Shown: positions 48,464 through 60,095, numbered from the stretch's first letter. The stretch: 64,000 nt of DNA from Atopsyche davidsoni (GCA_022113835.1 JAILWY010000005.1:1568501-1632500), one strand, 5' to 3'. Notes: generated from the sequence alone by a model not told the origin. A program made the numbers and translations.

Positions 48464-48955
48464 GGTGTCCAAAAAGAGTATCGGGTGAATGTGAATAGTG
48501 ACCGTTATTGCGATATGCTGCGAAAATTTTTGGGCCCAGAGTTGCAGGAGTTTCAAGGTTTCAACTCAAGAACGTGGTTCCAATACTTGCCATACATCCA
48601 ATCAATCAATTGAAGCTGTTAACGAATTATTCCTTAATAAGGTCATTTCACGTAGAAGCCCCGACCTTGGCCCTCTTGACTATTTCGTATGGGGATACCT
48701 TAAAAGTAGAGTTTATGAGAATAATAACGACAAACCTAACGGAATTGAAACAAAACATCAGGTCAGAAATGGCAGTAATATTGAGGGCTATGTGTCAGCG
48801 TGTTATCAGCAGTCTTCGTTTTAGACTTGAAGAGTGCCGGCAGCGTAACGGATAACAATTTTTCCATTTTGTATTCTTATAATCAAAAATAAAAAAAATA
48901 CTCGATTACTAGTAGATATTGTTTTACCGAACTAACCCGATACTCTCTTTGGACA
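48464..48955 (+). mobile_element. mariner-type DNA transposon, internally deleted
   Basis: Imperfect terminal inverted repeats: TGTCCAAAAAGAGTATCGGG (48466-48485) against the reverse complement of CCCGATACTCTCTTTGGACA at the right (48936-48955), with one mismatch. TA lies just outside both ends (48462-48463 and 48956-48957), as expected for the Tc1/mariner superfamily. The left end has two extra G between TA and the repeat. The whole is only about 490 bp, while autonomous relatives are about 1.3 kb or more. Confidence 0.85.
48498..48855 (+). pseudogene. mariner-type transposase C-terminal remnant
   Basis: Three frames carry recognisable parts in order. The first gives RYCDMLRKFLGPELQEF. The next gives CHTSNQSIEAVNELF, then VISRR joined directly to SPDLGPLDYFVWGYLKSRVY; the usual tryptophan-proline-proline segment between them is deleted. 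A third frame gives NIRSEMAVILRAMCQRVI and RLEECRQRNG. These match the DDE domain and C-terminus of the insect transposase family usually annotated as mariner-like (DDE_3). The N-terminal DNA-binding part is absent. Several frameshifts and deletions make it inactive. Confidence 0.85.
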
Positions 48956-49139
48956 TACTGTATTTTAATTTTTTGTGTGATCTCCGTATTTTATTCAAAG
49001 GTCACAAGGTTGCATTTACATGATATAAAAAATGTAAAGAAAAGTAAAAACTTAAAAACATTTGCGCAATTTCAGATCCGATAGCATAGCGTGCACGTTT
49101 TTTTTTTTTTTTACAATTTTATGTCCGCACGGATGCAAT

Positions 49140-49540
49140 GCAGTGTTAACGGCGCCCGGAAAGCCGCAAATACGACAAATTACTCTCACCTTTTACTGCA
49201 AAGTATCAGAATAAAAATAAATAATTGGCCCGAGTCCGGCCCGCGGGCAGTGGTGTATCAGAAAGTAGCCGACGACGCGGCCGCGGTAATTGCCGCGCGT
49301 CGCTCCGACAATAATTATCCGCGCGCCCCGGGCGCCTTGTTAGCGCTACTGACCTCACGGACCCGCCGCCGCACTGTGGGCCCGGCCACTGGGACCCCAG
49401 TGTTGCCCACCCCTTGCAGTGTTTTGAATTATTTGAGACGTTTTGGTTGTACCTGATTTGCGGGCATTGGTCGGGGCAGTCACTGTGGACACACGCGCGG
49501 CTGCTGCCCACCGGCCTAGATACTGTTATGCCGAAAAAAA
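49140..49540. other. GC-rich island
   Basis: Very GC-rich for this window around 49240-49400, with many CpG. Open frames on both strands (49091-49456 plus, 49206-49565 minus) follow from the GC content and have no recognisable domain. It could be a promoter/CpG-type or conserved non-coding element. Confidence 0.35.
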
Positions 49541-49543
49541 TCA

Positions 49544-49753
49544 TTGATAACACGTTGACTGCCAAGCGGATTTTCGTAAAATGTCCAAAAATGGGCCGAA
49601 GTACAATTATTTAATTTGTTTTGAGATGTTTTTGAGGTGATTTATTTGTTATTTACAGGTATGTCGTGTCGGCCAGTGGTGGCCGACGTGGCCCAATTGG
49701 AATATCTCCGTGTCGGCCACCGGTGGCTGACACGGCAGTCAACGTGTTATTAA
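49544..49753. mobile_element. TTAA-type MITE
   Basis: TAACACGTTGACTGCC (49548-49563) and its exact reverse complement (49734-49749) form 16-bp terminal inverted repeats. The right end is followed by TTAA (49750-49753). The left is preceded by TTGA (49544-49547), one change from TTAA. A TTAA target is typical of piggyBac-type transposition. Two internal palindromes built on GTGTCGGCCACCGGTGGC and its relatives lie near the right end (49667-49732). No coding capacity. Confidence 0.75.
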
Positions 49754-49904
49754 GTAAATTTACAATAGTTCTTATGCCTAAGGTTATAATATGCTGTGTA
49801 GATATTCCCTGATCCTGCAGGTTGCGGGGCTTGCAATGTGTGACTTAGGTGGTTGCCGTAAGTACAGCCTCTCCATGAACATTAAAAGGCAGATTCAATG
49901 TATA

Positions 49905-50395
49905 TGGATAGCTGGTTGAATGAAAACTGGAATCCTGACTAGGAAATCAAAGTGAGCATTGAGACAGCACGCAGTACATTCAATAATATGAGAAAAATTC
50001 TATGCTCAAGAAATATAACCCTGATTCACTATGTGTAATTTCGTATCAGTTCTTCTTTGTGGAGTTGAAGCTTGGACACTCAAGACCGCTACTATACGAA
50101 TAAGTAAAGCGTTTGAAATGTGGCTGTATAGGAGAATCCTTAAGATACCATGGGTTGACCGCGTCACAAACGAAAGAGTCTTGCGCAGAATGCGCAATGA
50201 AAGTAAACTCTTGATGTTGGTAAAGAAGCGAAAGGTCTCCTGTATTGGCCACATTGTCCAAAGAAAGATCGAAGGAAAAAGGGGTATTGGAAGAAGGAAG
50301 TTTACGTGGATGCGGAATTTGCGCCAGTGGCTGGGCCCAGGATAGAGACAAGTTCAAAATAGTCACCAACCCCCTATGAGGATTGGCAACAAAAA
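49905..50395 (+). pseudogene. non-LTR retrotransposon C-terminal remnant
   Basis: An N-terminal piece in one frame (WLNENWNPD, a stop, then EIKVSIETARSTFNNMRKIL and CSRNIT) is followed, after a frameshift near 50030, by SVLLCGVEAWTL, AFEMWLYRRILKIPW, RMRNESKLL, IGHIVQRKIEGKRGIGRR and TWMRNLRQW. This is the region downstream of the reverse transcriptase in insect endonuclease-RT type LINEs. The end of the element is probably near GCAACAAAAAAAGAAG (about 50384-50400). It is 5'-truncated and has a stop and a frameshift. It differs from the Jockey copy at 31.3 kb. Confidence 0.85.
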
Positions 50396-50400
50396 AAGAA

Positions 50401-51588
50401 GTACATGTATTTAATTATTTTTATTAATTGTGTTAGGCAAGGCAAATAAGTGAAAACACCATATATTTACATTTATGTGTACATTAGCTCAATAACTTAG
50501 AACTATATTACAAATATAAAGATTTGGCGAGAGGTATGGACTGTCTTGTAATATTTTGCACTTCGTTACATACATGTGTTTTAACTTAGTCGGCTCAACC
50601 ATTTTTGCACTGTGCTACGGGCAGAAGCACTGTGCTGCGGACGAATGCTGTAATTTAAGTGTTATGCTTTTATTGCAATGTTATTGTTGAATCAATGTTT
50701 TTTTTAACTGGGCACATACGCAGCTGTCGAGTTGAAGCACTGTGGTGCTGTGAAGTACAGGATAATGTTGTATCGTGCAAATGATGTTACGATGTAGACA
50801 TACTATTGTAGCCTAATGCGTGAGTTGTGATCTTTACATACTAGTGGTGTGGTGTAGAGGCTACCTGGTATACTAATTAATATTAATAAAGCAAGCGGTT
50901 AAAGTTTTCACTGTGGCAGTAAAAACTCCTTAGGTCGTTGAATTCCGCAGAGTAAAAGAGTTCTCACTATAGGTTTGAAGATGTCTATGAACAGCAAAAG
51001 AACCTTCAAAATTTATTATATTTTAAATATTACAAATCTGTATTGATAAATAAACGTGATATCGTTCGTTATTGCAATATTATATGATAAACTCGTATGA
51101 CTGCTAATGGTACCGAGTGCAGGTTAGTTGCGTAAAATTTAAAAAGAGTTCATTAGATATCCTGTATAATGTTCACATAAACAGAGTGTTAACCGTTGAT
51201 GATTTTATTTAAGGGCCATTCGAATGCAACAAGATGCTTCCTGTACGCTACCTAATTTACCCATTGAGACCATCTTTTTACGCTCCCATTATGTAAATTC
51301 CTACTAATTTTGTATAATTAGGGACCATCTATTTGTAAATTTGGATAGTTTGTATTTGGACAGGTTTTCATCCGATACCTAATTCTTGTTGTTATATTAT
51401 TTCACGTTGATTAGAAGACGTTATTGTAAGTGCACTTAGTTTTAAACGGTTTCCGAACATGATTTTATTGTTATACGATATCTTTTACCATACAGACCTT
51501 TACCATGTAGTCAACTAGAAATACTTTATTGTTCTTTGAACATTTTAAATAATGTTTTCTAGTGCATGTGACATGTGTGAATTCTGTT
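50401..51588. other. AT-rich non-coding sequence
   Basis: No supported gene. GAAGCACTGTG recurs at about 50624 and 50734 in a less AT-biased patch. Confidence 0.4.
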
Positions 51589-51771
51589 AAGTTGTTTTAA
51601 TTGATTGATACTGATTAAGAACATTTTTTCAAATATTGAAAATCGATTAAAGAAACTCTTAGAAAATCGATTTTCAATATTTGAAAAAAATGTTCTTAAT
51701 CAGTATCAATCAATTAAAAACCTGTATAGGTAAAATCGTACTTCCTGTGAGATGGTCTTCACAAACCAATA

Positions 51772-51808
<37 letters not shown>

Positions 51809-51815
51809 GTTTTAA
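51589..51815 (+). mobile_element. palindromic SINE insertion with poly-A tail and target duplication
   Basis: AAGTTGTTTTAA flanks the insertion (51589-51600 and 51804-51815). Inside are two near-perfect inverted arms (51597-51648 and 51665-51717, one extra base in the right arm) around a 16-base loop. The family 3' tail follows (CCTGTATAGGTAAAATCGTA, CTTCCTGTGAGATGG), then about 30 A. The left arm is the SINE body reversed. The 5' head is absent. The near identity of the arms implies a recent event. Confidence 0.9.
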
Positions 51816-53432
51816 CTTTTGATTTTTACTGATTGTATTACTATTGTATGTAAAATAATGATTGATCTTTTAGCTATATTGGTCACTGTAAAACTATCCA
51901 TGATTGTGTTCAATTCCTTAGGGCTTAGGAAATATCCGATTTATGTTGCATGTAATAAAGATAACCATATTCCCCTAGTCCACTAACAAGCCTACGCGAT
52001 CCACCTCCGATAGATCTCCGCCCCACATCCCGAGCTGGCCTGCTCGCCCACAAGACGTCGGATGTCAGTAATTCAATGCAGATTTAACATCCTATGGGGT
52101 TCCGCTGAAAAAAACCGTGTTTCTGAAAACACGCTGTAAAAAAGGACAAGTCTCATGGTGTTGTAGATCGTGTGATAATCATGTGTTTTTATTTTTATTG
52201 GCGTTTCGTAGAAAACCGTACATTAATCCCATAAATAACACTAACAGAAAACGCACGAGATTATTTAAAGACGTGTCGTATGTATATCTGATGGGACCTG
52301 AAATATACTAAAGATTCCAGAAAGCCGATATAAACATCGGATAAACAAGACTCCTTTCGAATTTACAGTTAAAGATATATTATTAAAAATAAAAGTAATA
52401 TTGAAGACACAAGAAATGTTTAGTCTAACTAATAGTTATATTTATATGAAGCAGAAAAGATTGATATTTAATATACCAACAGAATTTTTTGACTTTCATA
52501 AATTTATCATTGTAATATTTTTCGAAATATTATATTTTTAGTGTTGTTCTTTTTGGAATATAATCAGAGAAAAGATGAACTGCTTGGAGGTTCTATCTTA
52601 GTATAATAGTGAAACTTGTTGCGTTAAAATAAAAAGTTGGAAAACATGGAACACATTATAAATTGCATATTAATATGAAAGCCAATACTAAAATGACTTT
52701 ATAGCACCATGTGATAGTTTTTTTTGTTTCTTATAAAATTCATATCCACCATAGCACATAAATCTAAATATGATGTATAAAGTGAACTTTTTCTCCAGCC
52801 ATAAAATTACTAAATTCTAGAAAATATATCTCACCTTATATTCTGAATAATATCTGACCTACACGGTGCGCATTTGATCGGGAGAAGGTCGCAGACTCAT
52901 TTTTCATACCTATGATTTTTTATTTCTTTTAGTACCTGTGTATTTTATACTTGGACCGCATACCTAGTAATCATAAAAGGCGAAGAATATAAGGGCGTAA
53001 ATAAAGAATTCATACGAGAGGTCGTATCGTAACTTAGCCCCGACAATAAAAATCACCGCTTGTTGTAATACACTTATTTTCGAGGTTATTGGGATACAGA
53101 TTTAAATAGGGTTGTCGGTATTTTCGCCAATAACCTTTAAACGTTATCAAAACTACATTTTAATATTGTTTCAATTCCGTGAAATGAAATATTATATAAT
53201 CATATAGTAGGTACATTAGAACACTACTCTGAAAATTTATTTATAAAAATATTTTTTTGAATTTAAGGAAGATCATCTAAATAACGCAACGAAGTAACCC
53301 GAAGGGATACAATTCACCGAAATTCGCGATGAACTTTCTTAATAAACGTTTTCTTCCCAGAAACATCTTGTAAATTCTCAAGATTTAAGAAGATATCGAT
53401 CCACTCACGCGCATCGGTGTCCCAAACCGAGC
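51816..53432. other. non-coding sequence
   Basis: AT-rich, with a GC-balanced patch at 51960-52110. An open frame at 52117-52311 is unrecognised. Confidence 0.4.
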
Positions 53433-53762
53433 CTGCATTCGCAGTTGCCTACACACGCTGCAACACAACTGACAACCGAGCAGCTTACTAGTCAAAGTGT
53501 TATTTTCACGTAGAATCATGATTGGATCATGATTTCAGAAAGCCTCGCAGTTTCAATAGATAACGAAAAATCGAAATATTTAAGCGACGCTATGATTATC
53601 TATTACACAAGCTCCCTGTACATGCTGCAGCAGAACCGACAACTGAACAGCGAGCCAGTCAATAGCGTCCTCAAAACACAAATATAAAAGAAGTGATTAT
53701 TTTTCTTCATTGCCGTTGGATTGTAGGTTGTGTTGCAGCGTGTGTAGGCAGCTGCGAATGCA
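53433..53762. mobile_element. MITE-like element with 36-bp inverted ends
   Basis: CTGCATTCGCAG followed by TTGCCTACACACGCTGCAAC and ACAA (53433-53468) is repeated inverted at 53727-53762 with one mismatch. A second forward copy of the same end sequence lies inside (53614-53653), in more diverged form. No transposase is present. Further ends of the same family occur at 47467 and 54625. The superfamily is not clear from the ends. Confidence 0.7.
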
Positions 53763-54294
53763 GACCGCCACCCGTCGCCGCCGAGCTTCCTACATGCAGT
53801 GCCAATTTTAAGTGTCATATTTATTGAGTGCGTGTCCATAAATATCCCCCCGCCGGGAACCTGGCGTTTTGACGCTCGAGTCTGTCATAAAAATTGTATA
53901 AATATGGGGATTTTATTTAAATACAAGAACTCCCGATTTGGACATCGGGACGTTTGGATGTCTTGATAAAATTAAGGGTAACTATTCAGCGTTTTTTTTC
54001 TTTCTTCATTTCTAAAAAGTATTTCTATACTCTCATGGAATTTTTTTAGGTATTGTGCCGCTTAGTTTCAGACGTTTCAACTCAGCCTTTCCAATCACGC
54101 GATAAAAACGACAGTATAAAATCTTCAATATCAACAAAATCATGTAAAGATTCTTCATTTACTGTATTTTATCAAAATAATTTTATTCAAAAATTATGGT
54201 AATCTCTTAGCAATTTGACTATTTATACATTTTTATATTTCCATAGTTCCTGTTGTAGTTTTTCTCTAGGGTCGAGGGCGCAAGTATTTACAAT
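53763..54294. other. AT-rich non-coding sequence
   Basis: Nothing supported. Confidence 0.4.
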
Positions 54295-54610
54295 TTTTAA
54301 AAAAGCATCTCCACCCCTGGTCCGCGGGCCCCGCTTGCCGACACCTGGCCCGCGAGGGGAATTTGAATAAGGCGACAGGCCCGTCCGGCGGCCGCGGCCC
54401 GCGTCCCGGGCGTCCGCCCTCTGAGTGGCCTTTTTTCACTCCCAGGACCTCTCCTCCAGGAGGAATGCCGTCCGGATGGAGTCGGCGGCTCGAGCGAGAA
54501 GAATTTATGTAGCCATTTGTTTATTCCGCGCGCTGTTTACACGAGAATTCGGCAAGTACAAGCCCCCGGAGGCCTGACGCTCGGGACTCTCAGAGCGGCG
54601 TCGTTATAAG
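54295..54610. promoter_or_regulatory. GC-rich island
   Basis: The most GC-rich stretch of the window (about 54310-54430), with long runs of C and G and many CpG, then a complex GC-balanced part to 54610. No credible frame. A promoter-proximal or conserved non-coding element is possible. Confidence 0.4.
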
Positions 54611-54624
54611 TATATTTTGTTAAA

Positions 54625-54648
54625 CTGCCTACACACGCTGCAGCACAA
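54625..54648 (+). repeat. solo end of the 53-kb TIR element family
   Basis: CTGCCTACACACGCTGCAGC then ACAA, one base different from the 53-kb end. It lies at the border of the GC-rich island. Confidence 0.65.
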
Positions 54649-55059
54649 TCAATCCAATCGAAACGAGAAGATTTTAAGCCACTTGTTTGTTCTGAACGTT
54701 GTTTACACCAAAGTTCACCTTAATTTGTTGCCTCTCAGTTTTCGAGCTCCACAGACATTGGCTCTTTATTCTAACAGGGTGTTTGCATTTCTTGGCATTC
54801 TGAACACAACGAGCTCCAAGGAGATGTCGTGGACACGGTCTAAATCGCCGCGTCCAACTATTAAAAAGACTACGTACAGGCATGAAGATCCCGTACAGAT
54901 ACATTAAATTTGAATATTTGTGAAATATCTCAACTTCACAGCGTGTAGTTCTCTAATAACCGTAAAATTTAAACTTATATAAAACAACAATTCACAGAAA
55001 TCCCCATAAGCGTACTTCATTAAACTCGACCCGGCATTATAAATTCAATACAAAGGCCA

Positions 55060-55270
55060 TAACACGACAAGTGCAGGAGACGTTCAGGAGTCCATATTGG
55101 AAACTGCTTCTCGGGATCATAACCGCGGCGGAGACTGAGGGCGCCATGATATTAAACGAACAATCCTTGCAGACTTTATACATTCATAAAAGCAAATGGC
55201 CTGCCGCGGCTGCCATTTTGCTGTGGTCAAGCGTGGAATTTATTGGGTTTGAAATGGCAACACGAAAAGC
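55060..55270. promoter_or_regulatory. candidate regulatory island
   Basis: A GC-balanced block with ATTAAACGAACAATCC (Sox-like ACAAT) and TTTATACATTCATAAAAG. A 69-codon plus frame (55071-55280) is open but not recognisable. Confidence 0.35.
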
Positions 55271-57887
55271 ATTCTTATGAAAAAAACGTATAAATTTCTT
55301 TTTTACGTCAATTATTTTTTATGTCTTGTATGGCCTGGTTTATTGTCTAGAAACTTATTGATTTTCATAGCATATTTTATACCTACAAATATTCATCATA
55401 TCCAAATGTTTATTTACGGTAAATTAAATGTGAAATATATTTATTGTTAACCTAACTCTAAATTATTGCGTTATAAGCTAATATTGGGACGCTATTTAAA
55501 AAAAATAACTAACTTTATCATTAATTTGATTGAGTCACAAAAAAATCTATAGTGATACTCAAATATTGCACTGCCTGTCGAAAAAATTCCTGGGTGCTGA
55601 GTGCAAAATGTTGTAAAAACACAATATTGCAAAATCGGTTAATCTAAATTAAACTCAGACAAAAGTAGCTCTCTGTTTTTAATTTTTATATTTCACGTAA
55701 CAGTAGGATTGATTGTTTTATTATATTTTTTTTCTATGAAAGTTATTATAATTCATTTCTTCAAAAGTAAATAGTAACTCATATGGCGTTTTATTGATAT
55801 TTTGCGATTTTATGTGGATATACAATTTTCAGGTAATCGATTCACAAAAATTATTCATAATTTTTTTCAATATGGCGGTGTGATTCAGACACACATCATG
55901 GATGAAGTGATGCATGGTTTTCCTACCGCATTCTTGGCTATGAGCACCGCGTGTTTTATTCACAACTCCTCTGTGCTGCACAGCTCTGCCTATCTAGTTA
56001 AGAGATTGCCAGTAATTGTGTTTATGTGAATCAGTGTTGCCATGTGACATTTACACGGCCTCTGCAGTATTTAGACCTCCGGCTGCTCCGAGGAGATGGT
56101 CCTTGCATTCTAAATTGAATTACACACTCGTCGAATTGATTTCTATCAAGAGGAATAAAACCACGACACTTCAGAATATATTTTTTACTGTTGCATTATT
56201 TATAATTGCAATAAGAATTTAAAGTATATTATAAAAGCGAATACGTGCGATGATTTATTACTATATTTATTCACTAAAACTTTTTTAACCGTACAATCGA
56301 AGAGCAAAAAAAATTAAATATTTTCTAACATATTAGTCGTTCCAACCAACTTACCCTTTTAATTAAATGACTGATTTACAAATTTTTATTTATTGTTGCC
56401 TGTATTGATTTGTAAATTGCATTATTATTACTATGCTGAACATTTTTTTAATTCTACATATTTGATGCAAACGGAAAATGGATGTAAGTAAGCATAAAGC
56501 TATGTGAAGCCTATCAGATATTTTTAGATTGTTAAGACTAAGTGTCAATTTTATATAATATTATATATTTACGGTTGTAAAAAATGTTATACATGTGTTT
56601 TTATTTATTCCGTCCGGAGTAATATTCCAATCATTATTAAAATAATTTAGGATCGATGCTTCACTATACCTTTTTCAATTATTTTTTTTACAGGGCAACT
56701 GGATATACATTAAGTATTTTACACCGCCATCTAATGTGCACTAATTGACATTTAAAATTAATGTCCTTACCTGTATTTCTTCTCTTAACGTACGACGCAA
56801 TAAAAATCCAGACATTATGCCGTTTTTCTTGATCCCTAATAAAATATTTACCCGTACGGAATGTCCAAATTCTTAAAGGATACTGAAACAAACTATCCGA
56901 AGAATTCTCGGATACTGGTATGGACCCGAGGAGTTCAATGGAATTGGGATCGATACGACAAAAAACAAGAACTTTTCAGGAAGGCTAAATAATGATCTAT
57001 TTTGAAAGACATTTTGGGTTGGAAATTTTGGGGCAACCAATTTTATCAAGCTTTGTAAAAATCTTACAACATAATCTTTTCATAAATCTCGAGAGGATTT
57101 TAGGATAAAAAATTGTACTAGTCAATTTTTGATACGATAATTATAGTTTTATAATAATTGTATTCGCCACGTTTCTGAAGATTGCAGTAAGTTTCAACGC
57201 AATATTAATAATAATCCCCATAATCAGCTGCACTCAAGAATACGGAAATATTAACGCAAATATATTTTATTACAGGAATAATAGTAAACATAAATAAACA
57301 TGTTTTTGTTATTCTTTGTAATAACTTTTAATAAATTCTAGTTAGTATTGGAAATTGTAAATTACACCGTCTCACATAACGACGCTTTCCTTCGATGTCG
57401 AAGCCTGGAGCTTTTATTTAGTTTCGAAGCAAAGATCTTAAAAACTTTAGCGGCGTCGCTAAGATGTAACGCGTTTGCCTATTTTGTGAAAAATATCATT
57501 AAAAGTTCTCGGTATTAAGCTTTCTTATTTGCACTCAATTTTTTTTATGATTTCAAACAACTTTACGATAAACTCGACCGCGTAGTTTACAACATTTATA
57601 TTTCAAATACTCACCCACACATAACATTATATTAATTATTATTTTTTAAGGTTCAGTTTTTCTATTGAATGGTTTGCATAATGCTGCACTTAAATTTGCT
57701 ACAAGCAATAAGTTCAGTTAGGTCAGTTTAAAATCAAAAATATAATTATTACATTTTGAGTGCATTCTACAAGTAAAGTTCTTTAAGGCTGCGCGCAAAT
57801 TCAAATAAGAGCATATACATAAAAGATGTATAAGAGAGTTGGGTTAAATTAATTGTAGTTATGTATGTGGTATGATGTCACTTTCAC
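55271..57887. other. AT-rich non-coding sequence
   Basis: No supported gene. A strong acceptor-like tract (TTTTTTTTACAG, ending 56693) is followed by a short open stretch to a stop at about 56743, without other support. A GC-balanced patch lies at 57380-57480. Confidence 0.35.
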
Positions 57888-58900
57888 CACTCGTTAGTAC
57901 TTGCTGGCGATTCAAGATCGATGTTGACGTATAAGAAACAATTTCAGATAGGCGATCCTCGGTAATGAAATCCGTAATTAACAATTGTGTTTGATTTTTA
58001 GTCAATTCTCAATACACCTGTTTATATCGAGTCAAGCGTTTATTAAATTTCTTGTTCAACACTCGGGTCATTGTGTAGAAAATATAAACCCATTTTCGCC
58101 GTAGCTAAAGTCCTTCATGGATGTCTTTTGCTGACTTCCCGTCATCAGGATCACTGTAAAAAAACAGCCTTATGTATGCATGTGTCTGTGGAAATGTTTC
58201 CTCCGAAGCTGCGTGCATATTTAAGTCGGTCTGGCGAGGGACTTGATTCGATTCGAGTTCAATGTTAGACGATTAAAAAACAATTTCAGATCGGCAAACC
58301 AAGGTAATGAAATCCGTAATTAGTAATTGTGTTTGGTTTTTGGTCAAATCTTAATAGACCGTTAGAGCTCGTTCAACACTCGGGTCATTTTGTAGAAAAT
58401 GATAACCCAATTTTCGCCCTAACTTCACGATTGTCTTTTGCTATGGTTCAGACTTCCCGTCAACAGGATCACTGTAAAAAAAACAGTCTTACGTATGCAT
58501 GTGTCTGTGGAAACGTTTCCTCCGAGGCTGCGTGCATATTCAAGTGGCTCAGAGAGGGTCCAGGCATGCTGACGAGGGACTTGATTCGATTCAAATTCAA
58601 TGTTATACGCGGTAATGAAATCCGTAATAACAATTGTTTGGTTTTCGGTCAAATCTTAATAGACCTCTTGAGCTCGTTCAACACTCGGGTCATTTTGTAA
58701 ATCATGATAACCCAATTTTCGCCCTAACTCAAGTTCTTCACGGTTGTCTTTTGCTATGGTTCAGACTTCCCGTCAACAGGATCACTGTAAAAAAACCAGT
58801 CTTATGTATGCATGTGTCTGTGGAAATGTTTCCTCCGAGGCTGCGTGCATATTCAAGTGGCTCAGATAGGGTCCAGGCGGGCTGGCGAGGGACTCGATCG
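57888..58900 (+). repeat. tandem repeat of about 305-317 bp, three and a part copies
   Basis: GTTCAACACTCGGGTCATT starts each unit at 58054, 58371 and 58676. A partial unit precedes the first (57888-58053). Shared blocks in order are TTTTCGCC, GTCTTTTGCT, GACTTCCCGTCA, GGATCACTGTAAAAAA, GTATGCATGTGTCTGTGG, TTTCCTCCGA, GCTGCGTGCATATT, GCGAGGGACT and GGTAATGAAATCCGTAAT. The second and third units are closer to each other than to the first. Open frames crossing the units have no recognisable product. Confidence 0.9.
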
Positions 58901-59150
58901 CAATCGGCGGCCGTCGCGGCCACCCAGCGCCTGTCTAATTAAACTCTAAGCGGCGCGAGAGACACCCGCGGCGTCCTATCGCGGGTCCTGAATAAGAAAT
59001 GCTCTTTGTATATGCTGCTCGAATGTTTTCATTTTTGTTTTGTTTGTTTGTTTGTTTGTTTTTTTTTTTTTTTAATTTTGGTCGGTTTCTGCGGGTTTTG
59101 TCGCCGGTCTGGGGAAAAGGCGCGCGGCTAATTTGCGTGGATGTTTTGCA
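58880..59150. promoter_or_regulatory. candidate regulatory island
   Basis: GC-rich at 58888-58990, with CTGTCTAATTAAACTC inside. It directly continues the last tandem unit. A poly-T run interrupted by (GTTT)n lies at 59036-59072. Confidence 0.35.
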
Positions 59151-59606
59151 GATTTTGGATGGTAAAATATATTCGACTTTATAAAACGACACCCGAGCAA
59201 CTTTACAATATTTGTAAGTCAATCAAATTTCCATTAAAAACATACTTTTCCTTAAGTGATATTTTAATGAAAACAAATATATATATTTTCATAAATTTGA
59301 AAATATATATTTTTTCAATTATGCATCAAAAACCATGATTTTCAATTGTTAGAAAAGTGAAAGGTTAAATGAAGTTTTAAAAATATGTTTTTTTAAGAAA
59401 TTACAGAGAAAATACTAAATAATTAGAAATTCAATATTTTTGACATAGAGTACTCTTTGGAAATCCATTTTCATATTTAAAGAAAATACTTGAGTGATTT
59501 GCACCTATCAATAAAGTTATCTTATCTTGAGTAGATAATCAGTATTGTAATACATTTTTTTTTCAAAATATACTTTTGACATTTCGCTTCTTCCACAGGT
59601 CTGATT

Positions 59607-59633
59607 GCCGTAATCGTCTAGCGGTTTAGGACT

Positions 59634-59664
<31 letters not shown>

Positions 59665-59679
59665 CTCCTGGTTACGGCA
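59607..59679 (+). tRNA. tRNA-His (anticodon GTG), repeat-borne
   Basis: The 73-base body appears identical to the 27528 gene, including the 9-base D loop. It is followed by GATCTTTTTTT. The preceding 27 bases (from TTTCGCTTCTTCCACAGG) match the 27528 gene's flank. Confidence 0.96.
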
Positions 59680-59849
59680 GATCTTTTTTTCCTGTTTCAT
59701 GGCACATATCATACATGAAAAAACTTGTTGGTGGATTCATTTTAAGATTAATATATTTGTAAAAAATCAAACTACTTCTACAAGTTCTTTGTTTTGTCCG
59801 ACCTATTTATCATGTAATTGGAGGTTTATTTCCTTTTTTTTTTTTTCAG

Positions 59850-59929
59850 ATTGATTCAAGTCAAAATATGCGACAACAAACTTCAAAGCGACACTCTTCA
59901 TTACGTGAAAATCCGACGTTAATTCTAAG
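59850..59929 (+). CDS. exon-like segment with strong splice signals, unidentified
   Basis: A pyrimidine tract of about 17 bases ending TTTCAG (59849) precedes 80 bases that end in AAG|GTAAGG (59929/59930). One frame is open throughout (IDSSQNMRQQTSKRHSSL and on), and a second is open for 23 codons. It lies between the two tRNA-His genes and is not part of the repeat shared with 27.5 kb. I recognise no protein, and good splice signals can arise by chance in AT-rich DNA. Confidence 0.2.
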
Positions 59930-60037
59930 GTAAGGTTATGATTTTTATTTATCTTATCATGACTAGATAATCAAAATTGTGATACAGTTTTTATTTTAAT
60001 ATACTCTTGACATTTCGTTTGTTCCACAGGTCTAATT

Positions 60038-60064
60038 GCTGTAATCGTCTAGCGGTTTAGGACT

Positions 60065-60095
<31 letters not shown>

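Noticed and set aside
49091..49565. Frames of 119-121 codons on both strands in the GC-rich island
   Set aside because: They are expected from the lack of stop codons in GC-rich DNA. There is no recognisable domain.
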